DNA of 6,125 bases from assembly GCA_002493395.1 (NCBI GenBank), contig DKYS01000035.1:3005-9129 (forward strand), given 5' to 3'. The DNA comes from Turicibacter sp. UBA7094. GTDB taxonomy: Bacteria; Bacillota_I; Bacilli_A; MOL361; Turicibacteraceae. Positions 3,860-6,125 of this stretch are shown in pieces. A program made the translations under genes and the position numbers. The notes beneath the pieces are model-generated. The model was not told the origin of the DNA, made no database searches, and saw only the letters and a list, made by a program, of their open reading frames with translations. Within the stretch, counting starts at the first letter, position 1, and every line of letters begins with the position of its first letter.

Positions 3860-5239
3860 TTATGATAATTCCTCAAGTAAGTTTTGTTTAAACTCTAAAA
3901 TAACATCCTCTTCTTGAATCAACCACTGATCATACGTCGGAATTTGTGAGATAATTTCTCGGAGTGTTTCTGCTATAATTGAGGTTACTTTTGTTAAATT
4001 ATGTTCATAAATGCACTCGACATCATCAATTAAAATAATCGTTTGAGCGAGCGTTTCAATTAACGTATCAAGAATAAGCGTGGCTTTGTCATCAAACTGT
4101 GTCACCAACGTTTTTTTCAATCGAGTAATCGCCGGCGATGTTTGATAAATATGTTCTAAGAAAGATAAAAATTTCTCAAAATCATCAACACTATCTTGTG
4201 GCTCAATTTCAAATAAAATTTTAAAGAATAAATTCCAATGAAACTCCTTATTCATCACTTCCCTAAAATAAGGACCGACAATTTGTGAGAACGTCGAATG
4301 ATAGACAGGCTCTCGGGAGAAAACGATAGGAATATTAAACTCTACTTGATCATTTGAAATTTCTGATAAACGTTCCAATGCCTTAATTAATGAATCACTA
4401 AGTGTTTGAATTTCAAATAGCCCATTTGGGAAGAACGTGTATTTCATAATCGTTTGGCAGGCTTTTTTAATATTAACGTTCATGCCCAGTTGTTCTTTTA
4501 ACTGAGCGGCGAAAATATCGTTACACATTTTAGCCATCGCCTCTTCTAAATTACGTCGTTGATAATCTTCATCTGTTTGCCGCTGCTCGACATTTCGATA
4601 AATAGAAAGCAACTGTTTATCAAGCAACGCCAAATTATTTTTAATCGAGTGCATCATTTCAACTAGAAGATCATCAACTAACAATACATTGTAGTTTTTA
4701 TAAATAATTTTGTGCTCTATCTCACTCCAAAATAAATTAACCAGTGACTTAATTTGAAGTTCAAACGGCAAATCATGGTCAGTATCTTTAATGACCCCAT
4801 CAATACGGAAAATTTTAAATCCATTTTTCTGACGTTGAGGCTGACGCTCATCGAGATAAAGCTTAAGATTAGGATTGGAATCGTTATAATACCCTCCCTC
4901 TTTATTTCGGACATTAAAGTGTTTTTTTAGAACCTTGAAAATTTCACGCTCGTCCTGTTCAAAACGACACTCAATGCGTACACCAATTAAGTCTGACAGC
5001 TGATAAATTAAATGCTTCGGATCATCAAATTTTTTATAGTAGCCTTGACGAAGAATCTTTTCCTTTAAACTATCGTGCCCCTTCACACGGGTTGTAATGT
5101 TTAAAAAATCCTTCGAATAACGTTTCATGATTTCATTAAATTCAACCTTTAATTGTTTAGAAATCACTTCAAAATGGTCCCGCTTCTTATCTAATGTTAA
5201 TAACGCGGTATCTATATACTTTAATTCTGCTAATGGCAC
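3860..5239 (-). CDS. RelA/SpoT-domain protein (putative (p)ppGpp synthetase), divergent, with unknown C-terminal half
   Basis: Residues 45-185 resemble the nucleotidyltransferase domain that makes the alarmone (p)ppGpp from ATP and GTP. Visible motifs are R51-x-K53-xxx-S57-xx-K60 (ATP side), D83-LIG-V-R88 (metal-binding Asp), E160-LQIK (catalytic Glu) and W171-SEIEHKIIYK181. The usual G-loop GYRSxH, whose Tyr stacks on GTP and whose His is conserved, is replaced by GFKIFRI at 140-146. So acceptor binding may differ. The 459 residues far exceed small alarmone synthetases (about 210-260), yet there is no HD hydrolase domain before it and no recognisable TGS or ACT domain after it; residues 200-459 look mainly helical and I do not recognise them. 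The start is GTG at 5237-5239 with GGGGAG 5 bases upstream. No membrane segment, so cytoplasmic. Family is secure; enzyme activity is not. Confidence 0.83.
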   Translation of the reverse strand: MPLAELKYIDTALLTLDKKRDHFEVISKQLKVEFNEIMKRYSKDFLNITTRVKGHDSLKEKILRQGYYKKFDDPKHLIYQLSDLIGVRIECRFEQDEREIFKVLKKHFNVRNKEGGYYNDSNPNLKLYLDERQPQRQKNGFKIFRIDGVIKDTDHDLPFELQIKSLVNLFWSEIEHKIIYKNYNVLLVDDLLVEMMHSIKNNLALLDKQLLSIYRNVEQRQTDEDYQRRNLEEAMAKMCNDIFAAQLKEQLGMNVNIKKACQTIMKYTFFPNGLFEIQTLSDSLIKALERLSEISNDQVEFNIPIVFSREPVYHSTFSQIVGPYFREVMNKEFHWNLFFKILFEIEPQDSVDDFEKFLSFLEHIYQTSPAITRLKKTLVTQFDDKATLILDTLIETLAQTIILIDDVECIYEHNLTKVTSIIAETLREIISQIPTYDQWLIQEEDVILEFKQNLLEELS

Positions 5240-5276
5240 TGAAACTCCCCTTTTCCCATAAAAATAGTCCTTATCT

Positions 5277-5306
5277 ATTTTAGCGTAATTCTAGTTCAGA
5301 TGCTAA
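5277..5306 (-). promoter_or_regulatory. Probable promoter of the RelA/SpoT-domain gene
   Basis: On the minus strand, TTAGCA (5301-5306, four of six) and TAAAAT (5277-5282, five of six) are 18 bases apart, about 38 bases before the GTG start. An upstream alternative, TTGAAT with TAGCAT at 17 bases, is weaker. The gene thus seems to be transcribed separately from the hydrolase gene 109 bases upstream. Confidence 0.5.
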
Positions 5307-5348
5307 CGGAAAAAACGTATAAATTCAACGAAAAAAAGCAATAACCTT

Positions 5349-6008
5349 TTACCATGTATCGTCCGGTGAAAATCCATACGTTTCCACCTCAAAAAGATAC
5401 GGACTGTTAGCAATATCTTTTGGGGTCACAAAATACCCCCCGTTGCTATCTAAGTCAATGCCCATTTGATTAAATACTTTCCAAACAATATCTGCACAAT
5501 GAGTCGCCGTTAAATCGGTCTTTTTTGCGAGAAGATGATAATCGATGCCTAAAAATTTTTCAATATTTTGATAAGACAATGCGTCCTCTTCAATCCCCTC
5601 CTTTAAACGAAGCACCTTAACCGTAGGATAATCATTCCATTTTTCAAGTGGCTCAAGCGTTGAACCCTCGCCGTAGCCCAGCGCTTCTAGAACTAAGCCT
5701 TCTTTCGCGTCGACGACAACTCCCGCATGGCCATGCCGATAAAAAAAGGTATGATTCGATTTGGTGACTAAAATATCACCCGTTTGAATATCCGTTAATT
5801 GTTGGCAAGCGATGGGTTGATGTTCTTCATCAACACACTGTTCCTCAAGGGTGAATAAACTCACCGGATAATCAACCACTTTAAAGGTCGGATTCATATC
5901 TGATACGGGTTGTGTGGGGGTATAGGCCCCGTGCTCGACCCATAAGTTTAGACCTATGATGAGCGTTGCAAAAATAAAGAATACGATTGGAAATAAATAA
6001 GACTTCAC
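5349..6008 (-). CDS. YiiX/YebB-type NlpC/P60-like cysteine hydrolase, membrane-anchored
   Basis: This 219-residue protein has one N-terminal hydrophobic segment (residues 4-22) after a short Lys-bearing start, probably an uncleaved signal anchor, with the rest outside the membrane. The body matches permuted papain-fold enzymes of the YiiX/YebB group: DIQTGDILV at 73-81, the catalytic His in GHAGVVVD (His94), a following acidic residue in LEALGYGEGS (Glu108), and the nucleophile in THCADIVWKVF (Cys171). His before Cys in the chain is the mark of the permuted fold. The FVTPKDIANSP stretch at 193-203 is also typical. Cys58 and Cys68 may form a disulfide, in keeping with an extracytoplasmic domain. 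Relatives are thought to cleave peptide or amide bonds in cell-wall or lipid substrates; the substrate here is unknown. The start is GTG at 6006-6008, with GGGAGAGG ending 6 bases before it. I see no strong terminator after the stop. Confidence 0.75.
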   Translation of the reverse strand: MKSYLFPIVFFIFATLIIGLNLWVEHGAYTPTQPVSDMNPTFKVVDYPVSLFTLEEQCVDEEHQPIACQQLTDIQTGDILVTKSNHTFFYRHGHAGVVVDAKEGLVLEALGYGEGSTLEPLEKWNDYPTVKVLRLKEGIEEDALSYQNIEKFLGIDYHLLAKKTDLTATHCADIVWKVFNQMGIDLDSNGGYFVTPKDIANSPYLFEVETYGFSPDDTW

Positions 6009-6049
6009 GTCGAACCTCTCCCTAATCTATCGATGATTATGTTTAAGTC

Positions 6050-6077
6050 TTTTCTTATCCCGCATGACATAAGAAAA
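6050..6077 (-). promoter_or_regulatory. Hairpin in the 5' leader of the hydrolase mRNA
   Basis: TTTTCTTAT (6050-6058) and ATAAGAAAA (6069-6077) form a perfect 9-bp stem with a 10-base loop. It falls between the predicted start of transcription (about 6085) and the ribosome binding site (6015-6022) and lacks a following U-tract, so an RNA-stability or translation role is more likely than termination. Confidence 0.45.
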
Positions 6078-6091
6078 AAGTTTGACGTCTT

Positions 6092-6121
6092 ATTATACCA
6101 TAGATCCCCTGATTCCATTAA
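6092..6121 (-). promoter_or_regulatory. Extended -10 promoter of the hydrolase gene
   Basis: On the minus strand, TGG directly precedes a perfect TATAAT (6092-6097), which makes an extended -10 element. The -35 region is poor (TTAATG at 6116-6121, 18 bases away), as is common for extended -10 promoters. It lies about 84 bases before the GTG start, giving a leader of about 77 nt. Confidence 0.65.
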
Positions 6122-6125
6122 AAAA

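Noticed and set aside
1..6125. CRISPR array, prophage, transposase, toxin-antitoxin pair
   Set aside because: No regularly spaced repeats, integrase, transposase or toxin-like gene pair is visible.

Overview
The window looks like chromosomal DNA from a low-GC Bacillota (Firmicutes) bacterium. The evidence is the AT-rich sequence, strong AGGAGG ribosome binding sites, many U-tailed intrinsic terminators, and protein families typical of the phylum: a YhfW-like FAD/Rieske oxidoreductase, a clostridial-type HutP protein and a RelA/SpoT-domain protein. A Turicibacter-like or related gut Firmicute would fit, but that is a guess from overall flavour, not a proven assignment. No transposase, CRISPR array, tRNA or rRNA gene was seen.

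Layout. Bases 1-158 hold no gene and no convincing promoter. Bases 173-1681 (+) are one YhfW-type FAD-dependent oxidoreductase with a C-terminal Rieske [2Fe-2S] domain, split by an in-frame TAG at 1127-1129. Bases 1682-2234 contain no protein gene. They hold a long hairpin (1727-1776) and then two short units that resemble each other. Each has a TGAGC...GCTCAC hairpin, a C/U-rich single-stranded stretch and a strong intrinsic terminator (1857-1934 and 1981-2084). I read them as a tandem pair of candidate small RNAs; the first has a good sigma-A-type promoter. Next come a HutP-family gene (2235-2660, +) and a cytoplasmic-type L-asparaginase (2844-3824, +). The spacer between them has a perfect copy of the 16S anti-Shine-Dalgarno tail, competing hairpins and an operator-like dyad. 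A 16-bp bidirectional terminator (3823-3858) separates these from two minus-strand genes: a divergent RelA/SpoT-domain protein (3860-5239) and a membrane-anchored YiiX/YebB-type NlpC/P60-like hydrolase (5349-6008). Both minus-strand genes start with GTG.

How they may work together. Asparaginase yields aspartate and ammonia, and HutP proteins classically control amino-acid catabolism through RNA, so the neighbouring pair may be a regulator and a nitrogen-metabolism target. The small-RNA candidates just upstream share a 15-base sequence with the asparaginase promoter, which could tie them into the same circuit. That link is inference. The most notable content is this RNA-rich stretch at about 1820-2830; the tandem small-RNA pair is the best candidate for something undescribed.
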